Shown here: in pieces, positions 27,872 to 37,269 of the stretch
How the letters are laid out: every line of letters starts with the position of its first letter
Numbering within the stretch: the first letter of the stretch is position 1
Source: Clostridiales bacterium
GTDB lineage: Bacteria > Bacillota > Clostridia > Oscillospirales > Oscillospiraceae
Assembly: GCA_012719035.1 (NCBI GenBank)
Contig: JAAYBD010000026.1
Span: 1-64,000, forward strand
Length of the DNA: 64,000 nt
Direction of reading: 5' to 3'
The notes under the pieces: model-generated
Seen by the model: the letters and a program-made list of their open reading frames with translations, nothing else
Databases searched by the model: none
What the model was told of the DNA's origin: nothing
Position numbers and translations under genes: made by a program

Positions 27872-29068
27872 ATGGAACTTAATAAGAAAAATACCGGATC
27901 GATCATTTTGATCTTATTTGCTACTGTTGCATTCTGCATCGCGCTGATAAATTTAAGCAGCGTGTGGGCGGCATTTCAAAAGGTTTTCAGCATCCTTACT
28001 CCCATTATTATGGGGCTGTGCATAGCGTTTTTGCTTGACCCGCTCACTTCGGCGCTTGAAGCAAAGCTTTTCGGTTCGCTCGTGCGGCGCTATCCCAAAA
28101 AAGGCCGGGCAGCTGCCCGCGCTTTAGGCATCGTTACTACCATCATTGTCGTCGCCGGGATAATCGCTCTTCTGGTGCTTCTTGTCGTGCCCGAAGTTCA
28201 AGAAGCTTTCTCGATAATCGGTGAAACCCTCCCTAACGCAATCTTAAAATTTATAAGTAACACCAACGGGCTTTTGGAAAAGCTTGACGTGTCGTACAGA
28301 ATCCCAACAGGCGCTTCCTCAGACTGGGCCGCCCTGCTTTCCAACGCCAAAACTTATATCAAAAACGCCTTTGAAAACGGCGTATTGAACGACATCGCAA
28401 GTACGGCTCTGACGGTTGTCAGCGGAATCACGAATTTTCTTCTTGGTCTCATCCTTTCGATTTACGTGCTTATGCAGAAAGAGAAAATTAGAATCTTTAC
28501 ATCCCGTTTCATTCGCGCTTACACAAGCGAAAAAACCGCGGCGCGTGTTTTCAAAACCGCTAATCTTACAAAAGTCTCTTTCCGCAATTTTGTAACGGGT
28601 CAGCTGACCGAAGCTCTCATAATAGGAATACTCTGCTTTATCGGTATGCTCATCTTCCGTTTTCCATATCCGACGGCGACATCTGCCGTTGTCGGCATAA
28701 CGGCGCTCATACCCGTATTCGGCGCATGGATCGGAGGCATCCTCGGCGCTATCCTTTCGCTTTCGGTGTCTCCCGCCAAGGCTCTCCTTTTTATATTATT
28801 CCTTATCGTCCTGCAGCAGCTTGAGGGGGATTTCATCTATCCAAGAGTCGTTGGAAAATCCGTCGGGCTTCCGAGCATACTCGTTTTCATTTCCGTTATG
28901 CTTGGAGCAAGCATTTCCGGAGTAATTGGAATGCTCCTTGCAGTTCCCATCTGCTCTATCCTCTATGTGCTTGTCAAAGAAGCTGTTGAAAAGCGCCTTT
29001 CCCGTAAAAAAGCACTTGTCGGACCGGGCGATATAGAAATAGTTCTTTCTTCCGAAACCGAAAGTTAG
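27872..29068 (+). CDS. AI-2E family transporter (PerM-like)
   Basis: 398 aa polytopic protein with about eight helices and a large extracytoplasmic segment after the third. Typical stretches: ITALIPVFGAWIGGILGAIL and VLQQLEGDFIYPRVVGKSVGLP. The family includes the AI-2 exporter TqsA and Na+/H+ antiporters, so a substrate cannot be assigned. SD AGGAGAGG. Co-directional with gtrA and followed by a strong terminator. Confidence 0.9.
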   Translation: MELNKKNTGSIILILFATVAFCIALINLSSVWAAFQKVFSILTPIIMGLCIAFLLDPLTSALEAKLFGSLVRRYPKKGRAAARALGIVTTIIVVAGIIALLVLLVVPEVQEAFSIIGETLPNAILKFISNTNGLLEKLDVSYRIPTGASSDWAALLSNAKTYIKNAFENGVLNDIASTALTVVSGITNFLLGLILSIYVLMQKEKIRIFTSRFIRAYTSEKTAARVFKTANLTKVSFRNFVTGQLTEALIIGILCFIGMLIFRFPYPTATSAVVGITALIPVFGAWIGGILGAILSLSVSPAKALLFILFLIVLQQLEGDFIYPRVVGKSVGLPSILVFISVMLGASISGVIGMLLAVPICSILYVLVKEAVEKRLSRKKALVGPGDIEIVLSSETES

Positions 29069-29133
29069 CAAAGAAATTTGACCCTTATATATCCGTATGC
29101 AAAAGAGCGTAAAATGCTATGAATATTTTGCAG

Positions 29134-29164
29134 GGCAGGCAGCAGACGTGCTGTCTGCCTTTTT
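29134..29164 (+). terminator. Terminator after AI-2E transporter gene
   Basis: GGCAGGCAGCA and TGCTGTCTGCC form an 11-bp stem with one G-T pair, followed by TTTTT. Confidence 0.88.
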
Positions 29165-29262
29165 CCGTTAAACATCAGTATTACGATTTTGTATTCCGAA
29201 AAACCATACAGTATATGCAGTAAAAATATCCGGCGGATTTCCGGGCTTTAGGATAAGGATAA

Positions 29263-29292
29263 GGCGGAACCAGTGTGATTTCCGGTTCCGCC
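29263..29292 (-). terminator. Terminator after asparaginase gene
   Basis: A 9-bp perfect stem GGCGGAACC/GGTTCCGCC lies 15 bp past the asparaginase stop. On the minus strand only TTATCC follows, so termination may be modest. Confidence 0.6.
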
Positions 29293-29306
29293 CTTTAAAT
29301 CAAATA

Positions 29307-30299
29307 TCAAATAGTAATTTCACCTGCGTAATTCGTTTCAAATATTCTCCGTATCTCATACATGTCGTCTGTCTGCCCCAAAGCCCACATGAGCTTCGTA
29401 ACCGCCGCTTCCGTCGTCATATCAAGACTTTGGATTGCCCCCGTTGCAAGCACTTTTCGTCCGACTTCGTAAAGTGAAAAGTCGCTTTTTTCATATAAGC
29501 ACTGGCTGCACAGCACAACTGCAACTCCGCTTTCCACAAGGCGCTTTATCGGTTCGGACAAATCCCTGCGCATATAATGAAGTCCGCCCGCCCCGAAAGT
29601 CTCAAGAACAATTCCCCGGTAATCCATTTCCATCAGGCAATCTAAAATTTTAGGATTCGTGCCGGGAATAAGCTTGAGCAAAAACACATCGTTGCTAAGC
29701 TCCGATTTTAGCTCACAGCGCCCCCCATGAGGGAAAACGCGGTCGCTGAGCAGACGGATGCCGTCCGCAAAGAACTCACCCCTGTTGAGGGAATTGACGC
29801 TCTCGAATGCGTCAAAGCCCATTGTGCGAACCTTTACCGCGCGGCAGCCGCTCATTAGTTTGTGATTAAAGGCTATCGTCACTCCGATAACATCGTGGTC
29901 TATTGCGGCAAAAGCAGTTGCAAGATTGCTCTGCGCGTCCGAAAGCGGCGACTCGATCGGTATCTGTGAACCGGTAAAAACAACAGGCTTATCAAGGTTT
30001 TGAAGCATAAAGGTAAGCATTGATGCGGTATACGCCATCGTGTCCGTACCATGGGTAATCACGATTCCGTCATAATAGGGCAAAGCCTCATAGACATTTC
30101 GGGCAATAAGCTGCCATTCCTCCGACTGTATGTTGGAGCTGTCAAGATTTAAAATCACCTTATACGTTATGTCATAGTATTTTCCAAATTTGCCGAGCGC
30201 GCTTATAAGTTCTTCGGGCGCCGTCTGCGGAGCCATGCCGTTGGCGCCGGCGCTCGAGGAGATAGTTCCTCCTGTCGCAAGAATCAAAACCTTTTTCAT
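29307..30299 (-). CDS. ansA: Type I L-asparaginase
   Basis: About 330 aa amidohydrolase converting L-asparagine to aspartate and ammonia. Catalytic elements: LATGGTISS (first Thr) and ITHGTDTMAYTASML (Thr-Asp, plus the Lys-containing loop later). There is no signal peptide, so it is cytoplasmic and type I. The ATG at 30299 (MKKVLILATGG) is preferred, with GGAG 9 bases upstream; the ATG at 30308 touches the SD. Length is normal. A MATE exporter gene lies upstream on the same strand, 39 bp away. Confidence 0.92.
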   Translation of the reverse strand: MKKVLILATGGTISSSAGANGMAPQTAPEELISALGKFGKYYDITYKVILNLDSSNIQSEEWQLIARNVYEALPYYDGIVITHGTDTMAYTASMLTFMLQNLDKPVVFTGSQIPIESPLSDAQSNLATAFAAIDHDVIGVTIAFNHKLMSGCRAVKVRTMGFDAFESVNSLNRGEFFADGIRLLSDRVFPHGGRCELKSELSNDVFLLKLIPGTNPKILDCLMEMDYRGIVLETFGAGGLHYMRRDLSEPIKRLVESGVAVVLCSQCLYEKSDFSLYEVGRKVLATGAIQSLDMTTEAAVTKLMWALGQTDDMYEIRRIFETNYAGEITI

Positions 30300-30347
30300 G
30301 GTGATCATCTCCGTAAAATGTATTGCCGACCCAAATAAAAACCCGAT

Positions 30348-31709
30348 TTACAGCATTAAAAGCTGCCTTTTCACAACAAAGCGGTAAATCGCAAGGCAAA
30401 TAAGCGCGGATATTATCTCAGCCACAGGGAAAGCCCACCAAACCATATTGACATCTCCCGAAAGCGAGAACAGATATGCAAGCGGCAGAACTGCCGCAAG
30501 CTGGCGTATGATCTGCACCACGAGCGCATAAACGCCATGCCCAAGCGCCTGAAAGACAGCGCTGATAATTAAAATGATACCCGAAAAGATAAAGCCTGTG
30601 CTAATCGTTTTCAGTGCCGCGATACCTATTTTAAAAGTTTCGGGTTTTTCTATAAAAAGCGACAGAATCTGATGAGGCATGAGCTGGAAAATTAAAATTC
30701 CAATCAGCATTATGCCGGAAGCGTACATAAGCGCAATCAGCATCGTTTTCCTTATCCTATCAGGCTTTCTTGCCCCGTAATTGTATGCAACAATAGGAAC
30801 AAGGGCATTATTTAGTCCAAATACCGGCATATATATGAAGCTCTGAAGCTTGAAATAAACTCCCATCACCGCCGTTGCCGCCGTTGAAAATCCAAGAAGA
30901 ATGCGGTTCATCCCAAAGGTCATAAATGAAACTATGGATGTATTGAGTATGGCAGGAAATCCGACGGCATATATCTGGCGTATCACTTGCAAGTCCGGTC
31001 TGAAACCCTTGAACTTAAACTGTATCTCGTTGTTCTTCTTCAGGTTAAAAAACAAATCCACAGACGCGCCTAAAATCTGTCCGGCAACCGTTGCAACCGC
31101 CGCACCGGCAACGCCCATCGCAGGAAATCCCAAGTATCCGAAAATCATAATCGGGTCGAGAATAATATTAGTTCCCGCTCCCACAAGCTGTCCTATCATC
31201 GAATACATAGTGCGCCCTGTCGATTGAAGAAGCCTTGAAAACGTGATCTCTGCAAATATCCCGAATGACGCTATCGTGCATATCGAAAGGTAAGCTGTTC
31301 CGCCCTCTACGATTTCCGAAACTTTTGTCTGCGACTCAAAGTACATGCGTGAAAAAAACACTCCAAAAGCCACGAAAACAAGTGAGCTGAGAACTGCAAG
31401 GAAAATACCGTTCATCGCGGCATCGTTGACGGCTTTTTGGTTTTTCTGTCCCAAACGGCGCGAAAGCAGGGAGTTTATTCCCACACCTGTTCCTACAGAT
31501 ACGCCTATCATAAGATTCTGTAGCGGAAAAGCAAGTGCGACCGCATTTAAAGCATTCTCACTGATTTTGGAAACAAAATAACTGTCCACAACGTTATACA
31601 GCGCCTGTATCAGCATTGAAATCATCATAGGAACCGATATAGTCAGAAGAAGCTTGTTCTCGCTCATCGTTCCCATCATATTTTCTGAAAGTTTTATTTC
31701 CTCGTCCAT
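30348..31709 (-). CDS. MATE family efflux transporter
   Basis: 453 aa with twelve hydrophobic helices in two bundles. MATE features: SMLIQALYNVVDSYFVSKI in helix 1-2 and FGLNNALVPIVAYNYGARKPDRIRK in the second half. It exports cationic drugs or metabolites with Na+ or H+. Unlike the protein at 21945-24023 it has no acyltransferase extension. It is 39 bp upstream of the asparaginase gene and may share its transcript. The substrate is unknown. Confidence 0.92.
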   Translation of the reverse strand: MDEEIKLSENMMGTMSENKLLLTISVPMMISMLIQALYNVVDSYFVSKISENALNAVALAFPLQNLMIGVSVGTGVGINSLLSRRLGQKNQKAVNDAAMNGIFLAVLSSLVFVAFGVFFSRMYFESQTKVSEIVEGGTAYLSICTIASFGIFAEITFSRLLQSTGRTMYSMIGQLVGAGTNIILDPIMIFGYLGFPAMGVAGAAVATVAGQILGASVDLFFNLKKNNEIQFKFKGFRPDLQVIRQIYAVGFPAILNTSIVSFMTFGMNRILLGFSTAATAVMGVYFKLQSFIYMPVFGLNNALVPIVAYNYGARKPDRIRKTMLIALMYASGIMLIGILIFQLMPHQILSLFIEKPETFKIGIAALKTISTGFIFSGIILIISAVFQALGHGVYALVVQIIRQLAAVLPLAYLFSLSGDVNMVWWAFPVAEIISALICLAIYRFVVKRQLLML

Positions 31710-31993
31710 ATATTTTTTCTCTTTCTGAAATTACTTCTTTTGTGCACAGTGTACCATAACAATAAATCGAATTCAATAAACAGCGCGGCCTGTACTTCCA
31801 GTTCCTTAAAGTTATTTTTGGTAAAGTTAACCTTGGTATTATATTCTATACAAATATCTTATTAATTACTTGTGTGATTTGAATTATAGAGAATAAATAG
31901 AATGAAAAGCAATTGAATAATGTAGAATTTTTTCATTTTATGTCATGCCGTTATCTGTTTGTATTTTGTCTGCTAACATTTTAAGCCAATGCA

Positions 31994-32020
31994 AAAAACA
32001 GGCTCAAAATGTGCGGATAA
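31994..32020 (+). promoter_or_regulatory. Candidate sigma-D (flagellar) promoter of chemoreceptor gene
   Basis: AAAA, 15 bases, GCGGATAA, compared with the consensus TAAA-N15-GCCGATAA: one mismatch in each box. It lies 44 bp before the chemoreceptor ATG, and chemoreceptor genes are classic sigma-D targets. The rest of the 350-bp gap is A/T-rich with nothing else I can identify. Confidence 0.4.
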
Positions 32021-32063
32021 TGTTTTCTATAGAAAAAAATAAATTTGATCGGGGTGTTTGGGT

Positions 32064-34112
32064 ATGGATAAAAAAGTTTCCAAAGAAGTTGAAGTACTGA
32101 AAGAAAAAAAGGAAAAACGGAAAAAGAGTCTGAAAACAAAAATAAGTTTCCCTATAATCGCTCTCATTGTCGGTTCAACTTTGATTTTCGGCATAGTCTC
32201 AAGTATATTGTGCTATAACAGCACCATAAAATGCCTTGACGATTCTATGACCACCGCAGTTGGCATCGCACAGGAATCAATAGCAAATAAGCTCAGCGGT
32301 TTTAAAGGCATCATAAATGAGGTATCTTCAAACGTTGTTTTATACAGTCCGGAATCCTCTCCGGAAGACGTTGTTGCATTTCTTGACAAAAAATGCTCAG
32401 AATACGGTTTTCTCAAAGGTTATACAATTGATTTGGATGGAACCTGCGTTCAAAACGGTGCTGATTATTCGGGCACCGAATCTTTTGCTTTCAGCGCAAA
32501 AGGGGAAACACACATTAGTACACCCAGAATCGACCCCACTGTCAACGAGCTCTGCCTTATTATATCCGCTCCGATATGGGAAAATGGAATAAAAGGCTCC
32601 AAGATGATCGGCGTAGTTGCTTTCACTGTTCCCCAGAGCATAATCAATTCTACTGTTGAAAATTTGCATATCAGCAAAAACGGCTCGGCATACATAATCG
32701 ATAAAGACGGCTATACCATTGCCGATCCCGATATTCAGCTTGTTACGGACAAAGAAAACATCGAAGAGCAGGCAAAAACCGATTCATCGATGCAGACGCT
32801 TGCGGCATTGCATGCCAAGGCGAGATCAGGCGAAACCGGCTTTGACCGCTATACCTACAAAGGAGTCAAGAAATTCCTCGGCTTTGCTCCCATAGAAGAC
32901 AGCAATGGATGGACAGTGTGCGTCCTTGCTCCCGAAGGTGATTTTACGGGCGGAGTCAAAAAGTCTGTCTACATCTCCGCAGGTCTGATGCTGTTCTTCC
33001 TTTCAATCGGAACTTATGGGGCTTTCTATATATCAAATCGTGTTATAAACCCGATCAATGTTTTCGTCGACAGGCTGTCAAAACTCGCTGACGGCGACGT
33101 TAACTCCCCGCTTGCCGATTTTGATGCCGTATCCTCTGAGTTCCACACTTTGAAGTGTTCCCTCGAAAGTACTATTGACAATACGGGCGCAATCATCAAA
33201 GATATCGACTATATGCTTACGGAAATGTCTAACGGGAACTTTGATATTTATTCGAAAGTCCCCGAAAAATATGTCGGAGACTACCACAGCATTCTTGTTG
33301 CCCTCAAAAGGATAAAGAGCGGTCTTACCAACTCCTTCCTTGGTATTTTGCAGGTTTCGGAGCAAGTTTCCGCCGGTTCCTCACAGGTCAGCTCCGGTGC
33401 ACAGACTTTGGCACAGGGCGCTACCGAGCAGGCAAGCAGCATTCAGGAGCTTTCCGCTTCCATAGCGGAGATTGCCCAGCGTGTTAAAGAAAATGCCTCA
33501 GACGCCGAAAGGGCAAGCATTTTGACGGAAGAATCCAGAAACATCATGCAGGGCAGCGTGGAGCACATGGAGCTTGCACGTCAGGCCATGGACGAGATAT
33601 CCGTAACCTCTAAGGATATAGGCAAAGTCATCAAGGCTATTGACGATATCGCTTTCCAGACCAACATACTCGCTTTGAATGCGGCGGTCGAAGCTGCAAG
33701 AGCGGGTTCCGCAGGCAAAGGCTTCGCCGTTGTTGCCGATGAAGTCCGTAATCTGTCCCAGAAATCCGCAGAGGCAGCGAAGAACACCACCGCACTCATC
33801 GAAAGCTCGATAGCGGCAGTTGAAAAAGGCACCTCTCTTGTCAATAAGACCAGCACAGATTTTACTGCAGTTGCCGATAAGACCGCCGAAGTAACTACAT
33901 TAGTCGGAGAGATATCAAATCAGGCGCAGGAACAGGCGGCCGCTGTTTCCCAAATCTCAATCGGCATAGAGCAGGTATCCTCCGTAGTTCAGATGAATTC
34001 CGCAACATCCGAAGAAAGCGCAGCCGCAAGCGAACAGCTCTCCAGTCAGGCAATGGTGCTCAAGAACATGGTTGAACAGTTTAAGCTTGGCAGTTCACAA
34101 GACATAGAATAA
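32064..34112 (+). CDS. Methyl-accepting chemotaxis protein (dCache)
   Basis: About 682 aa transmembrane chemoreceptor. A charged cytoplasmic N-terminus, helix one (about 33-55), a periplasm-type sensor domain with dCache features (about 60-300), helix two (about 303-325), a HAMP region, then a long coiled coil. The signalling tip [20 protein letters not shown] and [17 protein letters not shown] is intact, so it should bind CheA/CheW. The ATG at 32064 has GGGGTG upstream; a TTG six bases earlier lies too close. No che or flagellar genes are in the window, so the organism is probably motile through genes elsewhere. Confidence 0.95.
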   Translation: MDKKVSKEVEVLKEKKEKRKKSLKTKISFPIIALIVGSTLIFGIVSSILCYNSTIKCLDDSMTTAVGIAQESIANKLSGFKGIINEVSSNVVLYSPESSPEDVVAFLDKKCSEYGFLKGYTIDLDGTCVQNGADYSGTESFAFSAKGETHISTPRIDPTVNELCLIISAPIWENGIKGSKMIGVVAFTVPQSIINSTVENLHISKNGSAYIIDKDGYTIADPDIQLVTDKENIEEQAKTDSSMQTLAALHAKARSGETGFDRYTYKGVKKFLGFAPIEDSNGWTVCVLAPEGDFTGGVKKSVYISAGLMLFFLSIGTYGAFYISNRVINPINVFVDRLSKLADGDVNSPLADFDAVSSEFHTLKCSLESTIDNTGAIIKDIDYMLTEMSNGNFDIYSKVPEKYVGDYHSILVALKRIKSGLTNSFLGILQVSEQVSAGSSQVSSGAQTLAQGATEQASSIQELSASIAEIAQRVKENASDAERASILTEESRNIMQGSVEHMELARQAMDEISVTSKDIGKVIKAIDDIAFQTNILALNAAVEAARAGSAGKGFAVVADEVRNLSQKSAEAAKNTTALIESSIAAVEKGTSLVNKTSTDFTAVADKTAEVTTLVGEISNQAQEQAAAVSQISIGIEQVSSVVQMNSATSEESAAASEQLSSQAMVLKNMVEQFKLGSSQDIE

Positions 34113-34159
34113 GTTCTGCGTTTTCCGATCTTTTAAATTCAATTTCCATAAACAACACA

Positions 34160-34193
34160 GCGCGGCTGCCCCTTACGGAGCAGCCGCGCCTTT
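34160..34193 (+). terminator. Terminator after chemoreceptor gene
   Basis: A 10-bp perfect GC-rich stem, GCGCGGCTGC / GCAGCCGCGC, followed by CTTT. Strong stem, short T-run. Confidence 0.75.
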
Positions 34194-34301
34194 AAAATTT
34201 ATGGCATTTTTACGCTCTCCATGTTTGTTTTTTTGTGTATTGGCAATAATCATCTTAGAAAGCTTACCGTACTTCTATTTTCGGTACACAGGAGGATGGA
34301 T

Positions 34302-34523
34302 ATGGATTATCTGAAACATGCAAAACGAAAGACAATCGGCGGCGAGGAGCTTATTTTTATCCGCTGTGATAAGGATGGGAATGTCATACCCGAAGAAACG
34401 CTGAGAAATCTTAGTATTACAAACTCTACGATAGAGCGCATCGTAAGTGAAGTTGCCGGAAGGATTTCCGGCGGCACAGTATCCGAAGACGGCGTCTTTT
34501 CGGAGGGCATCATAACGAGCTGA
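34302..34523 (+). CDS. Small hypothetical protein
   Basis: 73 aa, soluble, acidic, with no helix-turn-helix or membrane segment that I recognise. AGGAGG at 34290-34295 is 6 bases before the ATG at 34302; an ATG directly abutting the SD is less likely. The sequence (IGGEELIFIRCDKDGNVIPEE) has good coding character. It has its own terminator at 34561-34585 and lies 116 bp before the recombinase gene. Whether it belongs to the mobile element is unknown. Confidence 0.6.
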   Translation: MDYLKHAKRKTIGGEELIFIRCDKDGNVIPEETLRNLSITNSTIERIVSEVAGRISGGTVSEDGVFSEGIITS

Positions 34524-34560
34524 GCGCAGCGCCGCGTATAAAACCTGCGGCATGTTCTTA

Positions 34561-34585
34561 AAGCGGCACAGTCTGTGCCGCTTTT
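34561..34585 (+). terminator. Terminator upstream of recombinase gene
   Basis: A 10-bp perfect stem AAGCGGCACA / TGTGCCGCTT with a 3-nt loop and continuing T residues; a compact intrinsic terminator. Confidence 0.85.
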
Positions 34586-34638
34586 GCTCTATTTTCGCAG
34601 ATATTTTTAAAATTTCCCTCACAGGGAGAGGTTTGATC

Positions 34639-36048
34639 ATGGCAAAAAGCAAAATGCATAAATTAAATCAGAGCATGAATGAAATCGTTAAAATAGCCCT
34701 GTACATCAGAGTATCTACCGACCGTCAGGCGGAGGAGGGCTATTCAATCGATGTCCAGAAAGAACGGCTCATAGCTTTTACAAAGACTCTGGACGGCAAT
34801 GTCTCTTACGAGCTTTATATTGACGATGGCTTCAGCGGGGCGACACTTGATAGGCCAGCAATACAAAGGCTTATCCTTGATGCCCGCAGCAAGGCTATAA
34901 CCCATGTGTGCGTATATAAGCTCGACAGACTGAGCCGTTCACAGAAAGATACTCTGCACCTTATAGAAGACATCTTTCTCCCAAACAACATCGCGTTCAT
35001 CTCAATACAGGAAAGTTTCAACACGGCAACCGCTTTCGGCAGAGCCGTTGTGGGTATCCTCTCCGTTTTTGCCCAGCTTGAGCGTGAAAATATCTACGAG
35101 CGTACCCGAAGCGGCATGCAGAAACGCGTTGAAGCCGGATACTGGCCGGGCGGAGGCGGCGTTCCTTTCGGTTATGACTATGATCTTGAAAAAGGCATAC
35201 TTGTCCCTAACAGCGATGCTGATACGGTCCGTCAGCTATACGATTTGTATATCAAGGGTCACTCTCTCCAGTCGATTGCAAATATGCTTGGTCTGAAATA
35301 TGAGAAACTGGCGGCTCAAATCCTGCTGAGAAAAACGAATATCGGAATAATCGAATACAACGGTGTCGAGTATCAAGGACAGCATGAGCCTATCGTTCCG
35401 CGCGAAGTTTTTGAGAAAGCAGTCGCACTTCACGCGCAGCGTTCAGAAAAAAGGCTTGTCTCTAAAACAAAGCATCTCCTTACAGGGCTTGTCTACTGCG
35501 GGGTGTGCGGTGCGAAAATGAGATATCAAAAATGGGGAAACGCTGGTTACAAGCTGGTCTGTTACTCTCAGCAGATATCAAAGCCCTACCTTATAAAAGA
35601 CCCTGACTGCAACAACGAGACTGTTTGGGCGGAGGCCATTGAAAATGCTGTTATTTCCGACCTTATGGACATGACCGCGGAGGAGATCAACTTAGACGGC
35701 ACCGAGGGTGCGCCTATCTCGCTTGAGGAAACCCTTCAAAAAAAGAAATCATCGCTCGAAGCGAAGCTGAAGCGTCTTTACGATCTGTACGCGGAGGCGG
35801 GAAACCGGATTCTTCTTGAGAGCATAAACGAGCTGACCGATGAAATCAAAAAGCTGAGCAAAAAAATCGAGGAGGAAGCTGATAAGGGAATATGGTCCGA
35901 AAGTGCAAAAGCGGCAAAGGAGCGGCTGAAAAACATCAGAGAAACATGGAATTACATGGATGTCAGGGAAAAGCGCAATCTCATCTGTTCTGTTATTGAG
36001 AAAATAACTGTTACTCATTCTTCCGTACGAATAGACTATAAATATTAA
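34639..36048 (+). CDS. Large serine recombinase
   Basis: 469 aa site-specific recombinase. N-terminal resolvase domain: ALYIRVSTDRQAEEGYS with catalytic Ser26, then YKLDRLSRSQKD. It continues with a Recombinase domain (GGVPFGYDYDLEKG), a zinc ribbon (YCGVCGAKM with later Cys pair) and a C-terminal coiled coil (about 370-430), the layout of phage integrases and of SpoIVCA, which excises skin from sigK. The start at 34639 has GGGAGAGG 7 bases upstream. Its stop lies only 52 bp before sequence encoding the C-terminal half of sigma-G. I infer that it is the recombinase of an element inserted in sigG. Confidence 0.93.
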   Translation: MAKSKMHKLNQSMNEIVKIALYIRVSTDRQAEEGYSIDVQKERLIAFTKTLDGNVSYELYIDDGFSGATLDRPAIQRLILDARSKAITHVCVYKLDRLSRSQKDTLHLIEDIFLPNNIAFISIQESFNTATAFGRAVVGILSVFAQLERENIYERTRSGMQKRVEAGYWPGGGGVPFGYDYDLEKGILVPNSDADTVRQLYDLYIKGHSLQSIANMLGLKYEKLAAQILLRKTNIGIIEYNGVEYQGQHEPIVPREVFEKAVALHAQRSEKRLVSKTKHLLTGLVYCGVCGAKMRYQKWGNAGYKLVCYSQQISKPYLIKDPDCNNETVWAEAIENAVISDLMDMTAEEINLDGTEGAPISLEETLQKKKSSLEAKLKRLYDLYAEAGNRILLESINELTDEIKKLSKKIEEEADKGIWSESAKAAKERLKNIRETWNYMDVREKRNLICSVIEKITVTHSSVRIDYKY

Positions 36049-36088
36049 ACCAAACACCTTTTTTAATGTCTTATTTCCGCTTTCACGA

Positions 36089-36109
36089 CATCGGACACTC
36101 GTCCCGATG
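36089..36109. repeat. Inverted repeat at sigG junction (candidate attachment site)
   Basis: CATCGG and CCGATG are exact inverted copies around a 9-base centre (ACACTCGTC). The right arm covers the point where homology to sigma-G resumes (codons Val-Pro-Met). An imperfect palindrome with a central crossover is the usual form of serine recombinase sites. Confidence 0.45.
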
Positions 36110-36601
36110 ATAGCGGGAGAGATAAGACGCTATTTAAGGGACAACAGCGCCATAAGAGTCAGCAGGAGCATGAGAGACACAGCTTACAAAGTCCTCCAGG
36201 TCAAAGAGAGACTAACGGCGGAACGGCAGAAAGAACCGGATATTTCAGAAATCGCAAAAATATTGAACATTTCGCGTCAGGAAGTCTATTTCGCTCTTGA
36301 TGCAATATCTGAGCCAATTTCGATATATGAACCCGTTTTTTCAGACGGCGGGGAAAGCATCTGCGTCATGGATCAAATCGGCGATGAGAGAAACACCGAT
36401 GATGCATGGATAGAACAGATAGCCCTTTCGGAAGCTCTTATGGCACTCGATGACCGCGAAAAGCGCATACTCGCCCTCCGATTTTACGATGGAAAGACGC
36501 AGATGGAAGTTGCCGCCGAAGTTGGTATAAGTCAAGCACAGGTGTCGAGGCTTGAAAAGAACGCCATCGGCCAAATCAAAAGAAGCATAGACGCTCATTA
36601 A
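36101..36601 (+). CDS. sigG: RNA polymerase sigma-G, C-terminal half (split gene)
   Basis: From about VPMIAGEIRRYLRDN to the end this matches the last two thirds of forespore sigma-G: VSRSMRDTAYK, FALDAISEPISIYEPVFSDGG, CVMDQIGDE and the region 4.2 helix QMEVAAEVGISQAQVSRLEK. Regions 1 and 2 (core binding and -10 recognition) are missing. Upstream the frame stays open for some 20 codons but bears no sigma similarity. The first ATG (36107) has no SD, so it is not a normal gene start. ylmC follows, as it does near sigG in related genomes. The best reading is a sigG interrupted by a recombinase-bearing element; the other half must lie outside this window. Confidence 0.88.
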   Translation, partial: VPMIAGEIRRYLRDNSAIRVSRSMRDTAYKVLQVKERLTAERQKEPDISEIAKILNISRQEVYFALDAISEPISIYEPVFSDGGESICVMDQIGDERNTDDAWIEQIALSEALMALDDREKRILALRFYDGKTQMEVAAEVGISQAQVSRLEKNAIGQIKRSIDAH

Positions 36602-36637
36602 TCAGTTTTTCTGTGACAGGAAAATTTGTAATAGGAC

Positions 36638-36680
36638 AAACACCGCCCTCCATATCATATATATGGGGGGTGTGTTTTTT
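36638..36680 (+). promoter_or_regulatory. Hairpin covering the ylmC ribosome binding site
   Basis: An imperfect stem (CACCGCCCTCCATAT with ATATGGGGGGTG) is followed by TTTTTT and then the ylmC ATG. The G-run that acts as SD lies in the stem. It could terminate sigG transcription, limit ylmC translation, or both. Confidence 0.4.
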
Positions 36681-36989
36681 ATGGAATGCCGTATAGAGGA
36701 TTTCCGTTATAAAGAGGTCGTCAATGTCTGTGACGGACAAAGACTCGGCTATGTATATGACGTTTTGATCGACATCAAAACAGGAAGCGTTCTGGCATTG
36801 ATAGTTCCCGGACGCTGCAAGTTTTTTGGCTTGTTCTGGCGTGAAGATGACTATATTCTCCCTTGGGACTGCATAAAGCGCATAGGGAGCGACATTGTGC
36901 TGATAGAAATTCCGGGCGAATACAGACGCGGAAAACGTGTTAAACGTCCGTGGTTTACATGGCAATTTGATGAAAATTGCAGAATTTAA
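36681..36989 (+). CDS. ylmC: YlmC/YmxH family PRC-barrel sporulation-associated protein
   Basis: 102 aa with a PRC-barrel fold; the start MECRIEDFRYKEVVNVCDG and LGYVYDVLIDIKTG are typical of the YlmC/YmxH family. In Bacillus and Clostridia such genes lie by sigG and are conserved in spore formers; their molecular role is not known. ATG 36681 follows a G-rich SD (GGGGGGTG). Its position right after the sigG fragment supports the sigG assignment. Confidence 0.88.
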   Translation: MECRIEDFRYKEVVNVCDGQRLGYVYDVLIDIKTGSVLALIVPGRCKFFGLFWREDDYILPWDCIKRIGSDIVLIEIPGEYRRGKRVKRPWFTWQFDENCRI

Positions 36990-37162
36990 AGCATTGTAAT
37001 TAAGGTCTTGTTTTCTCTTCTTATTCCCCTAAATATCTTAGCTTGAATGAAACATCATTACATTATAACAAATACGCTTTATTGCATTTGACAGATTTGT
37101 GCCCAAATGCCGCGCTTTCTTTTGGAGGGTATCCCGAATTAACATTGCAAAAATAAATTATC

Positions 37163-37191
37163 TTGTATTCGGACTCTTTACCCGATATAAT
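37163..37191 (+). promoter_or_regulatory. Housekeeping promoter of pyc
   Basis: TTGTAT, a 17-base spacer, TATAAT, 78 bp before the pyc ATG. Good fit to the vegetative sigma consensus. Confidence 0.75.
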
Positions 37192-37269
37192 ATTCTCAAG
37201 AAAATGCAACTTTGCAAATCACAACTTGCATAATTTTAACAATCATTCAAGCAAAGTGAGGGAAAGCAT

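Noticed and set aside
36107..36601. Reading the sigma-G fragment as a complete short sigma factor gene
   Set aside because: It lacks regions 1 and 2, begins inside a conserved motif, and its first ATG has no ribosome binding site.
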